DNA of 20,805 nt from a virus. Within the stretch, counting starts at the first letter, position 1. Each line of letters begins with the position of its first letter. Positions 8,420 through 15,719 of the stretch are shown here, piece by piece. The notes under the pieces are model-generated. The model worked only from the letters and a program-made list of their open reading frames with translations. It ran no database searches and was not told the origin of the DNA. The translations under genes were made by a program, and so were the position numbers. The DNA is taken from IMG/VR virus record IMGVR_UViG_3300015371_000223, positions 1 to 20,805 of that record. The stretch is one strand, 5' to 3'.

Positions 8420-10950
8420 GCCTTAAAAGCGGCAGTAGTTCTACTTCGCAAATTACCGGCTACCGCTATGAGATGGCATTCCATATGGGGATATGCCACG
8501 CTCCGATAAACGAACTCAACCAGATCAACGTCGGCGACCTGACGGCTTGGATAGGTTCGCTTCAGACCACCGACTTTGCGACGATAGACCAGCCCGATCT
8601 GTTCGGCGGCGACACCAAAGAGGGCGGTATCGTCGGGACGTTCAAATTGTTCCTGGGCCTGCCGGATCAGGTTGTCGATGATATCATTGTCGAGCAACTG
8701 ACCCCCGGCCTGCCGGTGCCGGGCTGGCGCGGCGTCACCACGTTATTCTATTACGGGCAGATTTCCAGCAACAACCCGTATCCTAAAGTCTGGAAAGTCA
8801 GGGCGAACCGCTCGACGGCAGGCTGGGAAAACGGCGTCTGCTGGTACGCCGACAAGTGCCGCCTGATCGTCAACGAAGATTTGATATCGTTTGTCATATT
8901 CGACAACAACCCCGAGGACGGCGATGTCCTGTCCATCGGCGGGGTCGAGTTATCGTATGTGACGGCCGACGCGGACGAGCACCAAGTGCTGATCGGCAGC
9001 GACATCAGCACGACCATAGACAACACGGTCACGTTTATCAACTTCAACCACGATATCTACAACAACGCGGTTGCCTCGGGTACGGGCGGCAATCAGATGC
9101 AGCTTCTGTTCTCGACCCCCACCACGGTGGTTGAAACAGTCGGGGATTTCATCACCGTGGTGTCGGGTGACGCCGACATCAAGGCGATGAACCCGGCCCA
9201 CATAATATACGAATGTTGCACTAATACGGTATGGGGGCGGGGCTACCCGGTATCTTTTATTGACGACAGTTCTTTCAGGGCGACCGCCGATAAGTTGTAC
9301 GACGAAGGTCTGGGCCTGTGTTTCCGGTGGACTCGCCAGGAGGACGTGGACAGGTTTGTCCAGAAAGTCATCGACCATATCGGCGCGGTGTTGTACATCG
9401 ACCGCACCAGCGGGTTGTTGACCCTCGACCTGATCCGCGACGATTACGATCCGGACACGCTGACCACCTATGGTTTCGACAGCGGATTGCTCGACATAAC
9501 CGAGGACGAAAGCGCGTCGGCCGACACCAGCTATAACGAAATCATCGTTAAGTACACTTCGCCCCTCAACGGCAAGGCGGGGCAAATCCGGGTTCAAAAT
9601 CTCGCTTCGTTCCAGAGTGTCGGAGCGGTGATATCAACCACGGTGGAGTACCCTGGTGTTCCTACCGCGACCCTGGCGGGCCGGTTGGGGATGCGCGACT
9701 TGCGGGTCAGTTCCGGCGATTTGCGGCGGTTCAAGCTCAAGATGGACCGGCGCGGCTTTTACATCAAGCCGGGCGGCGTGTTCAAAATCCACGCTCCGAC
9801 TCGGGGCGTCGAGTCGATCATCGTGCGGGCCGGCACAATCGAAGACACCACCCTGACCGACGGCACGATAACCGTGGGCGCGGTACAGGACGTGTTCACA
9901 CTGGACGACGCGACTTATCTCGCCCAGCAACCCAGCTACTTTATCCCGGCCGTCAAAGAGCCTCGAATCATCCAGCTTCGCGATGTAGGCGAGATGACTT
10001 GGTACGACGCCGCCGACAATCTGCCGCCCCTGTTGACGGACCAACTGGACAACGACACCGGGGTTATCAAGGTGTTCGCCGCCAATCCCGGCGGCGGCGC
10101 CATAGAATACCGGGTCACCAGCCGGGCAGGCGGCGAGACGCTGTTCGGCAACCGCTCGATCGCCGGGTTCGACACGGCGGCGACGTTGCGCACTTCTATG
10201 GGCTGCTACACCACCGATATCGAGATCGAGCCGCTCTCGGGCCTCCTGGCCGGCGGGGTTGCCGTGGGGCAACCCGTGCTGATCGGGGAAGAATACTGCG
10301 AGGTGGTTGATTTCGACGTTGGCGCGAAGACGCTGACCGTGGCGCGCGGGTGCATCGACACGATCCCAACGCCGCACTCGGTCGGCGACACGATCTGGTT
10401 TCAGACGCACTCGCCGACCACCGACTTCCGCGACTACGCGACCGGCGAGGATGTCGAAGTAAAGCTGCTGACCCGCACAAGCTCACAACAACTGGACGCA
10501 TCTCTCGCCCCGGTGGACACGGTGACCATTGCCGCCCGGCAGGCGCGTCCCTATCCACCGGGCAATGTGCTGGTCAATACGGTAGGATTTTGTAATCCGC
10601 ATGTGATTAGCGGCGATATCACGCTGACCTGGGCGCACCGTGACCGCATCGTGCAAGGCAATGTCTTGTTGGACCATAGCGCCGCGAGTACCGGCCCCGA
10701 GACGGGCGTGACCTACACCGTGCGGGTGTACGACGGGACGACCCTGCTTCGCACGGTGACCGGCATCACCGGCACAACCCTGGTTTACGACACGACTATG
10801 GCAGCCGCAGACGGCGATCCGGGGGTGCTGTGGTTCGAGCTTGAATCTGTGCGGGACGGGCTGGCGTCCTGGCAGCACTATCGTTTTGCGGTGAGCCGGC
10901 CGGCGACATTCGACTTCGGTTTCGACTTCGACTTCGATGGGACATTGTAA
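8416..10950 (+). CDS. Central tail-tip / host-specificity protein (J-like)
   Basis: This 844-residue protein starts at GTG 8416 (GTGA overlap, GAGG at 8405-8408). The N-terminus has the family pattern TGYRYEMAFHMGICHAPINE then VGDLTAW. Residues about 259-345 hold a very conserved block (NPAHIIYECCTNTVWGRGY ... YIDRTSGLLTLDLIRDDY), and about 612-665 the EEYCEVVDFD ... VARGCIDTIPTPHSVGDTIWF pattern. Residues about 708-830 look like one fibronectin-III-type domain. Residues about 153-256 appear to be an inserted beta domain (GDVLSIGGVELSY, then GGNQMQLL). The protein caps the tail, plugs the tube and contacts the receptor. It ends in an odd Phe-Asp repeat (FDFGFDFDFD). Family placement is strong; receptor and trimeric state are inferred. 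Confidence 0.9.
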   Translation: MSLKSGSSSTSQITGYRYEMAFHMGICHAPINELNQINVGDLTAWIGSLQTTDFATIDQPDLFGGDTKEGGIVGTFKLFLGLPDQVVDDIIVEQLTPGLPVPGWRGVTTLFYYGQISSNNPYPKVWKVRANRSTAGWENGVCWYADKCRLIVNEDLISFVIFDNNPEDGDVLSIGGVELSYVTADADEHQVLIGSDISTTIDNTVTFINFNHDIYNNAVASGTGGNQMQLLFSTPTTVVETVGDFITVVSGDADIKAMNPAHIIYECCTNTVWGRGYPVSFIDDSSFRATADKLYDEGLGLCFRWTRQEDVDRFVQKVIDHIGAVLYIDRTSGLLTLDLIRDDYDPDTLTTYGFDSGLLDITEDESASADTSYNEIIVKYTSPLNGKAGQIRVQNLASFQSVGAVISTTVEYPGVPTATLAGRLGMRDLRVSSGDLRRFKLKMDRRGFYIKPGGVFKIHAPTRGVESIIVRAGTIEDTTLTDGTITVGAVQDVFTLDDATYLAQQPSYFIPAVKEPRIIQLRDVGEMTWYDAADNLPPLLTDQLDNDTGVIKVFAANPGGGAIEYRVTSRAGGETLFGNRSIAGFDTAATLRTSMGCYTTDIEIEPLSGLLAGGVAVGQPVLIGEEYCEVVDFDVGAKTLTVARGCIDTIPTPHSVGDTIWFQTHSPTTDFRDYATGEDVEVKLLTRTSSQQLDASLAPVDTVTIAARQARPYPPGNVLVNTVGFCNPHVISGDITLTWAHRDRIVQGNVLLDHSAASTGPETGVTYTVRVYDGTTLLRTVTGITGTTLVYDTTMAAADGDPGVLWFELESVRDGLASWQHYRFAVSRPATFDFGFDFDFDGTL
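10909..10938 (+). repeat. TTCGAY hexanucleotide run at the end of the tip gene
   Basis: Five 6-base units in a row read TTCGAC, TTCGGT, TTCGAC, TTCGAC, TTCGAT, just before the last three sense codons and the TAA. They encode alternating Phe and Asp/Gly. Gain or loss of units would keep the frame, so the effect would be on the length of the C-terminal tail rather than on/off switching. Confidence 0.7.
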
Positions 10951-12440
10951 TGCCCGGTAGTACTGGACCGCACATAGGGCTTGTATGGGGTTATTCCCCC
11001 GGAGAGGTCGGTTGGGGCGTCGGCGGGTTCAATCCGAATTTCGCCCGGCTGGAAGCACTCACTCAACTAAGCGTGACCAGCATCCTCTCGACGCCGCCGG
11101 GATCGCCGGCCAACGGCGACACCTACATCGTCGGCGCGTCCCCTTCCGGCGCCTTCGCGGGACACGCCGACAGCGTGGCGGTCTGGTACACGGTCGGGAC
11201 GCCCGCGTGGCTGTTCCTGCCGCCCGCCCGTGGACACCGGGCGTACAACGCCGCCACCTCCTCGTACTGGCGCTACACCGGCTCGGCGTGGGCCGAGGAG
11301 ACGGCGGTGACCGGGCCGGGAAGCTCGGTTGACGGCAACTTCGCGATGTTCAACGGCACTACGGGCGAGGTTCTCGCGGACAGCGGCAAGTCCGTGCCGA
11401 TTGGGGATGTTGTCGGAACAGACGACATCCAGACGCTCCAGAACAAGACGATAGACGGCGACGATAATTCGCTCCTAGTGCATCTCAACAGCGACGTGAC
11501 CGGCAACCTGCCGGTCGGAAACCTGAACGGCGGAACCGGGGCGTCGTCAACTACCGCATGGTTCGGCGACGGGACATGGAAGACGGTTACCAGCGGGGGC
11601 GGGGGCGATGTCGTCGGGCCTGCCGGCGCGGTAGCGGGGCATCTGCCGGGCTACGCCGACACGACCGGCAAACTCTTGAACGACAGCGGCATCCCGGTAG
11701 CGGACGTGCTGCTGGCCGGCGGCGCGCTGGTGACCGGCAACTTCCTGACCGTCGATGGGGGCGGCGATGTTGTCGATAGCGGCGTCTCGGGCGTCAGCAC
11801 CGGCGATGTCGTAGGACCGGCCAGTTCAACCACCGGGCATCTGCCGAGCTACGCCGATGCGACCGGCAAACTCCTGGCCGACAGCGGCATCCCGGTGGCC
11901 GACGTGCTGCTGGTCGGCGGCGCGCTCGCTGTCGGCAACCTGCTGACCGTCAACTCGGGCGGCGATGTTGTCGATACCGGGCTTCCCGCCGCCACGCGCA
12001 CGGTGCCTGCCGGCACGGCGAATTACGATCAGTTGGTGTGGGACGGCTCCGCGTGGACGGTACAACGTGCGAAGTACATAATCGCTTTCGACTTGGCGGG
12101 CGTCTTAGCAATCGACCGCGTGTTTTCTCACGTATTTACGAAAGCGGTAACAATACCCGACGATTTCGGTTCGTATCTGGGCCACAGTAGCCAGGGGCGG
12201 GGCAGCGTCGCGGCTACGGGATCGCCCGTTATCACCGTGGCTAAGGCAACCAGCGCCTCGCCTCTCAGTTTCAGCAACGTCGGTACGATAACTATTACCG
12301 CAGGCGGTGTGGTGCCGGTGTTCGTAACCACAGGCACCACACTGAGCTTTGCTACGGGGGACACCATCAGGTTCAAGGTGACAACCGGCGATACAACTTT
12401 TGCCGACTTGATCTTAACCGTCGTAGGGTTTGAGAGCTAA
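10950..12440 (+). CDS. Tail fibre protein with DUF2793 domain and collar-type repeats
   Basis: This 496-residue protein starts within TAATG. Residues about 40-117 match DUF2793, a domain found in phage and prophage fibre proteins (PPGSPANGDTYIVGASPSG, then SVAVWY...W.FLPPARGHRAYN, then YWRYTGSAW). Next come fibre repeats of the type GHLPGYADTTGKLLNDSGIP, seen twice in near-perfect form (period 66 residues) with a weaker copy before (FAMFNGTTGEVLADSGKSVP). These probably form a trimeric beta-helical shaft. Residues about 375-496 are a Thr/Val-rich beta domain, likely the distal knob. The gene directly follows the tip gene, as for side or central fibres. The receptor is unknown. Confidence 0.87.
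   Translation: MPGSTGPHIGLVWGYSPGEVGWGVGGFNPNFARLEALTQLSVTSILSTPPGSPANGDTYIVGASPSGAFAGHADSVAVWYTVGTPAWLFLPPARGHRAYNAATSSYWRYTGSAWAEETAVTGPGSSVDGNFAMFNGTTGEVLADSGKSVPIGDVVGTDDIQTLQNKTIDGDDNSLLVHLNSDVTGNLPVGNLNGGTGASSTTAWFGDGTWKTVTSGGGGDVVGPAGAVAGHLPGYADTTGKLLNDSGIPVADVLLAGGALVTGNFLTVDGGGDVVDSGVSGVSTGDVVGPASSTTGHLPSYADATGKLLADSGIPVADVLLVGGALAVGNLLTVNSGGDVVDTGLPAATRTVPAGTANYDQLVWDGSAWTVQRAKYIIAFDLAGVLAIDRVFSHVFTKAVTIPDDFGSYLGHSSQGRGSVAATGSPVITVAKATSASPLSFSNVGTITITAGGVVPVFVTTGTTLSFATGDTIRFKVTTGDTTFADLILTVVGFES
11604..11985 (+). repeat. 198-bp tandem repeat in the fibre gene (two copies)
   Basis: A unit beginning GGCGATGTCGT starts at 11604 and again at 11802, giving a period of 198 bases or 66 codons. 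Long stretches are nearly identical (CATCTGCCG, CTACGCCGA, GACAGCGGCATCCCGGT, GACGTGCTGCTG). The second copy fades after about 11985. The unit encodes a fibre-shaft repeat, so copy-number change would alter fibre length in frame. Confidence 0.85.
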
Positions 12441-12442
12441 AT

Positions 12443-13933
12443 ATGCCAGCACTTCTCTTGATCGACGGCTTCGATAAGTACGGCACGCCGGGTATGAGCG
12501 CGACTCTTACCGCAGGAGATTGGGCAACATTTAGTGCCAGCACCGTGGGCAACTCGCTAAATCCTGCCGGCGTCGGGTATGCAGTAGGATTTAACATAGG
12601 GGGAGGATCAACAAGCAATACATTTTCCGCCGTCTCGCGAATTGTTGGCACTGTTCGCGTCGGCAGTAATGTCAGTGCGTCTATAACACTGCGCAACGGC
12701 GCGACCGCAGCATTTACGATACAGTTGTCGGTGGCGGGGGGATTAGTAATAAGGACCGGCACTTCATCCGGCTCTGTCATTGCTTCCGGCGGCACTTACG
12801 CCGGTACGAACTCGGTCATAACATTTGACGTAACCATAGGGGCGAGTTCCTCCTATGCGGTGTACCTCGATGGCAGCCTGATACTGAGCGGCACGGGGAA
12901 CACCGGCAACGGACAATCGAGCGTTAATACTTTACAGTTGGCGTCCTCTGCCAATACCACTTACTTCGATGACCTTGCGCTGTTCGATCCTACTAACAGT
13001 AACTACAATTCCGGTGTGCTTACCGCAAATGCCGTGGTCGAAACTCAGTTTGGAAACGGAGATAACCAAACGCAATTCGTTAATGATGGTGACGTGGTAT
13101 TACCGGCGGGTATCAGCCTGCAAAGCACATACCGTGTGGGATCGACTACAACTGCACCTGGGGCAAACCAGATAGTTCTGCTCAAGATTACGCCTAACCT
13201 GACGCGAACTTTGAATAACGTCCTTATGTGGGTTAACACAACTAGCGCCACGGCAAAATTCAAAGCAGTGTTGTACAGCGATAGTGCAGGCTCCCCCAAC
13301 GCCCTGCTGTCCGATGGTATCGAGGTGGTTGGCTGTACCAGCGGAGGAAATGTTATTGGCGCTCTCGTAACGCCTCAGACGATAACCGCCGGTACGTCGT
13401 ACTGGATTGGCTTCTACATGGATACGGCGATAACCATACAGGCTTACGACAACCTTTCGAGCAATTTGGGACAGCGTAAAGCAAATACTTACACGTCGGG
13501 CGCACCCGGCACTCTGACGGGTATGACTACGGGGCAGTTCACCTATTATATGTGGGGTAACTGCACCGGCTCGACGCAGAACTATCTCGCTCTTAGCCGT
13601 AATCCTCCGGTAGCGTCCGACCTCAGTCAGGTTCACAGCGCCACGGTTGGAAATGAGGATTTATTTAATTTTCCGGCAATGCTTACAACACCGAGCGCGA
13701 TCTACGGGGGCGCGGTCAAAGTCTACGCGAATAAGTCCGACGCCGGCACCCGCACGATGAACATTAACATGAAGTCGGGCGCAACCGATGCGAACGGCAC
13801 CAATACCGCCATAGCGATATCGACCACGTTCCAGTGGTGGGGCAGCGTGTTCGACGTAGACCCGGCAACCGGCACAGCGTGGACGGCGTCAGGCGTTAAC
13901 AACGCCAAATCCGGCTATAGCGTGAACACATGA
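12443..13933 (+). CDS. Virion-associated lectin-like (jelly-roll) protein with inserted domain
   Basis: This 496-residue protein begins 2 bases after the fibre stop. The start MPALLLIDGFDKYGT and the run to TTYFDDLALFDPTNS (about 173-187) match the concanavalin-like jelly-roll seen in many phage structural proteins (first beta strand IDGFD.Y, last strand ..YFDDL.L.D). A typical C-terminal half also follows: NEDLFNF (404-410), AVKVYANKSDAGTRTMN (424-440) and DVDPATGTAWTASGVN (471-486). Between them, residues about 213-379 look like an extra domain with AVLYSDSAGSPNALL and AGTSYWIGFYMDT. The role is probably glycan or surface binding on the virion; this comes from the fold and not from known relatives with assays. 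Base composition looks less GC-rich than in the tail-tip genes. Confidence 0.75.
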   Translation: MPALLLIDGFDKYGTPGMSATLTAGDWATFSASTVGNSLNPAGVGYAVGFNIGGGSTSNTFSAVSRIVGTVRVGSNVSASITLRNGATAAFTIQLSVAGGLVIRTGTSSGSVIASGGTYAGTNSVITFDVTIGASSSYAVYLDGSLILSGTGNTGNGQSSVNTLQLASSANTTYFDDLALFDPTNSNYNSGVLTANAVVETQFGNGDNQTQFVNDGDVVLPAGISLQSTYRVGSTTTAPGANQIVLLKITPNLTRTLNNVLMWVNTTSATAKFKAVLYSDSAGSPNALLSDGIEVVGCTSGGNVIGALVTPQTITAGTSYWIGFYMDTAITIQAYDNLSSNLGQRKANTYTSGAPGTLTGMTTGQFTYYMWGNCTGSTQNYLALSRNPPVASDLSQVHSATVGNEDLFNFPAMLTTPSAIYGGAVKVYANKSDAGTRTMNINMKSGATDANGTNTAIAISTTFQWWGSVFDVDPATGTAWTASGVNNAKSGYSVNT

Positions 13934-14151
13934 CCGATCTTGTAATACAAGGCACGGCACGTTCCTGGGTGCTGGGAACCACCGCATTTACGCATGATTT
14001 GCAGGTTCAGGGGATTGTGCGGGAGTTCGTCGTTGCGAGCGGGACGGCGTTTCACACGCTTAATATTCAGGGAACGGTTCGCGAGTTTGTCGTTCTCCCG
14101 TCTTTGGGAGTATCGGCAGATACGCAGCACGCAGTTACCGTAATTACATGA
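13930..14151 (+). CDS. Small three-repeat protein, function unknown
   Basis: This 73-residue protein overlaps both neighbours by ATGA (13930-13933 and 14148-14151). Nearly the whole chain is three 20-residue repeats starting at residues 3, 23 and 43: DLVIQGTARSWVL, DLQVQGIVREFVV and TLNIQGTVREFVV. The pattern of alternating hydrophobic residues with a Q-G turn suggests a small beta structure, perhaps a decoration or a connector for the fibre proteins made just before it. No known family is recognised. Precise coupling at both ends and clean protein repeats support it as a real gene despite the lack of a clear ribosome site. Confidence 0.72.
   Translation: MTDLVIQGTARSWVLGTTAFTHDLQVQGIVREFVVASGTAFHTLNIQGTVREFVVLPSLGVSADTQHAVTVIT
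13936..14115 (+). repeat. Three 60-bp coding repeats
   Basis: Three in-frame 60-base units (13936, 13996, 14056) encode the 20-residue repeat with the core QG(T/I)(A/V)R(S/E)(W/F)V. DNA identity is clearest between units 2 and 3 (GAGTT(C/T)GT(C/T)GTT). Confidence 0.75.
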
Positions 14152-14741
14152 ACGGATACCTGTCGGCCCTCTTAGCCTACATAGACCGCCCCTGGAAGGT
14201 GATAGCGGTGGTTGTGCTGGTGCTGCTAGGCGGGGCCGGGTGGGTAGCCTACGAGAAACGCGATATCATCATAGAAAGCTGGATGACCCCGTCCGCACCG
14301 GAACTGCGTACCGCCCTGATATCGGACGCGCTGGGGGTACTAACCACCGAGACGAGCGCCGATCTGATACAAGTCTGGTCGATCGACCTTGCGCTGAACA
14401 CGCAGCAATTCTACGCGGCCCGCCTGCGCAGCGGCGAGCGCCCGGTTATCCCGACGCCGCGCCGCCTGCCGGTCATCACCTCCACCTCCGACGCCAAAGC
14501 CCTGGTGGACGTATTGAACGGCAGCCCGATCTGCATCGACCTGACCCAGCACGGCACGCCGCTCGCCGAGCGGCTCGCGCAACGCGGTATGCACCGTGGC
14601 TGCGCTATTCCGATACCGCCATCGGCGGATGCCATAGTCGGTATCATTTATCTCGCGTGGGAAATGCCGCCGGATGAACGCTCCGAGAATGTCGCGGTCG
14701 GCGCGGCGCGCGATATCGCGCGAACCCTGGTGACCCATTAA
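14148..14741 (+). CDS. Single-pass membrane protein, possible GAF-like domain, next to endolysin
   Basis: This 197-residue protein has one strong hydrophobic helix at about 16-35 (WKVIAVVVLVLLGGAGWVAY) after a short polar N-terminus, then a soluble domain. The soluble part begins with a helix containing LISDALGVLTTETSADLIQV and continues through ARLRSGERPVIPTP and LVDVLNGSPICIDL to GIIYLAWEMP and a final helix. The order of elements resembles a small GAF-type sensor fold, but this is a shape impression only. It overlaps its upstream neighbour by ATGA and ends at the A that begins the endolysin ribosome site. Position suggests a role in lysis (holin or regulator) or in the envelope during DNA entry. 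No holin family is recognised, and the large soluble domain is unlike a classical holin. Confidence 0.7.
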   Translation: MNGYLSALLAYIDRPWKVIAVVVLVLLGGAGWVAYEKRDIIIESWMTPSAPELRTALISDALGVLTTETSADLIQVWSIDLALNTQQFYAARLRSGERPVIPTPRRLPVITSTSDAKALVDVLNGSPICIDLTQHGTPLAERLAQRGMHRGCAIPIPPSADAIVGIIYLAWEMPPDERSENVAVGAARDIARTLVTH

Positions 14742-14746
14742 GGAGG
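14741..14746 (+). promoter_or_regulatory. Strong ribosome binding site of the endolysin gene
   Basis: AGGAGG lies 6 bases before the ATG at 14753. Most neighbouring genes rely on stop-start overlap instead, so the endolysin appears to have independent and stronger initiation. Confidence 0.85.
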
Positions 14747-14752
14747 CCCGTC

Positions 14753-15451
14753 ATGACCGCCACGTTCAAGACACTGGACCCGTGTACCAACCACCTGCTT
14801 GACTTTATTGCGGGAGGCGTACCGACGAACAAATACGGCGAGAGCGCGGGAAATTATGATGCTATTTTTGGAGATATTGAGGGAAATACCTACGGAGATT
14901 TGTCGCAGAAGACCCTGACGCAAATCTACGATATGCAGACCGAGATGGTGGCTAAGAACGGCGTCAGTTCAGCCACCGGACGCTATCAAGCTCTCAAGAG
15001 CACATTGCAGGAGTATCAGGACCGCAAGAAATTACCGGGCGGCGCGTTGTTCACTCCGATCATGCAGGACGATTTCGGCCTGACCAAGATGAAGGATCGG
15101 GGATATTCGGAGTGGAAGAGCAACGCCATCGGTGACGACGAGTTCATGCACCGGCTCAGTTGCGAGTGGGCCAGCCTGCCAGACCCCTACAATGGCGGCA
15201 AGTCGCACTATGACGGCGACAGCGCAGGCAACCACGCCTCGACCACGCTGGCGCATTTCCGCGACGCGCTGCGCACCGCGTCGGGCTATATCAGCACGTC
15301 GGTCATGGACGCCGACATGGGCATCCGCACGATCCAGGCGACCCTGGTGCAGACCGGCGACCTCCCCAGCATGGCCTCTGTCGATGGCGTGTTCGGGCCG
15401 CAGTCGAGAGCGGCGCTGGAGCGGCTGATCGCGAGAGACAACCGGAGTTAG
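14753..15451 (+). CDS. Endolysin: lambda-R-like lysozyme fold plus peptidoglycan-binding domain
   Basis: This 232-residue cytoplasmic enzyme would cut the glycan strands of peptidoglycan at lysis. Near the N-terminus, YGESAGNYDAIFGD places a likely catalytic Glu at residue 30. SSATGRYQ (72-79), QDDFGLTKMKDRGY (105-118) and EWASLP (138-143) line up with STGAGRYQ, the QD...RG segment and WASLP of the lambda R transglycosylase, so a lysozyme-fold muramidase or transglycosylase is very likely; which chemistry it uses cannot be told. Residues about 188-228 look like a PG_binding_1 domain (IRTIQATLVQTGDL, then VDGVFGPQSRAALERL). There is no signal peptide, so release needs a holin, and none is certain in this window. 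Its place inside a run of virion genes is unusual but not unique. Confidence 0.9.
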   Translation: MTATFKTLDPCTNHLLDFIAGGVPTNKYGESAGNYDAIFGDIEGNTYGDLSQKTLTQIYDMQTEMVAKNGVSSATGRYQALKSTLQEYQDRKKLPGGALFTPIMQDDFGLTKMKDRGYSEWKSNAIGDDEFMHRLSCEWASLPDPYNGGKSHYDGDSAGNHASTTLAHFRDALRTASGYISTSVMDADMGIRTIQATLVQTGDLPSMASVDGVFGPQSRAALERLIARDNRS

Positions 15452-15455
15452 TGCT

Positions 15456-15719
15456 TTGGCTTATATAACCTCCGCACCATTCGTAGCTTCAATGAGCACT
15501 GCCCACGGGGTTGCCCCCATACGGGATTTTGCCCCGGCTGCACCGGGAACCAGCGAACCCCGCAGGACTCACATGCTCTCCGCTCGCTTTCGGACCTTGC
15601 AGTCCCGTTCCGGCCCTCCTGGCCGTACCCAACGGAAAGAACTATCCGTGCTAGGAATTAGAGCGTCAAGAACATATGTTTCAAATTTGAGACAAAATAG
15701 CGGGAGCCGGGACAAGTGA
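15456..15719 (+). CDS. Doubtful small open frame in the structured gap
   Basis: An 87-codon frame starts at TTG 15456, with GGAG at 15444-15447, and stops in a GTGA overlap with the next gene. The overlap fits local style, but any GTG followed by A provides a TGA in that frame. The predicted chain (Arg/Ser/Pro-rich, for example RFRTLQSRSGPPGRTQRKE) has no recognisable domain and is unlike every other protein here. The DNA under it is full of GC-rich hairpins and contains a minus-strand promoter-like element, which is easier to explain as non-coding. Listed so the reader can test it. Confidence 0.2.
   Translation: MAYITSAPFVASMSTAHGVAPIRDFAPAAPGTSEPRRTHMLSARFRTLQSRSGPPGRTQRKELSVLGIRASRTYVSNLRQNSGSRDK
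15506..15634 (-). ncRNA. Candidate structured RNA antisense to the operon
   Basis: Read on the minus strand, this stretch can form GGCC-AGGAG-GGCC, GGAC-TGCAAG-GTCC, CCCGG-TGCAG-CCGGG, and a long-range 7-bp stem of CGGGGTT with AACCCCG that encloses the last. The second hairpin shows a loop like the tRNA-Cys anticodon loop (CTGCAAG), and TTCG occurs where a T-loop might be. A complete cloverleaf with matching acceptor strands could not be drawn, so no tRNA is claimed. A promoter-like element lies just upstream on the same strand. The same stems could form in a plus-strand transcript. Confidence 0.22.
15641..15669 (-). promoter_or_regulatory. Sigma-70-like promoter pattern on the minus strand
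   Basis: On the minus strand TTGACG (15669-15664) is followed, after exactly 17 bases, by GATAGT (15646-15641). The first box matches the -35 consensus at 5 of 6 bases and the second matches the -10 consensus at 4 of 6. Transcription would start near 15634 and run into the hairpin-rich stretch, antisense to the operon. Such matches also occur by chance. Confidence 0.3.
15671..15690. repeat. Two adjacent perfect 10-bp palindromes
   Basis: AACATATGTT (15671-15680) is followed without a gap by TCAAATTTGA (15681-15690). Each equals its own reverse complement, and the second extends to 16 bases (15678-15693) if one G-T pair is allowed. The site is an AT-rich island in GC-rich DNA, 26 bases before the GTG of the next gene. 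It could be a protein-binding site or part of a promoter region; no consensus is recognised. Confidence 0.5.

Noticed and set aside
9634-10410. 258-codon minus-strand frame
   Set aside because: It lies wholly antisense to the conserved tip protein and has shadow-type composition.
15507-15517. Rho-independent terminator after the endolysin (GGGG-TTG-CCCC hairpin)
   Set aside because: No run of T follows the hairpin on either strand.
15506-15634. tRNA-Cys on the minus strand
   Set aside because: The anticodon loop CTGCAAG and a D-arm-like GGCC hairpin are present, but the anticodon stem has a mismatch at its loop end, the T-loop would have nine bases, the variable region would be about 28 bases, and no acceptor strands pair. 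Kept only as a structured-RNA candidate.
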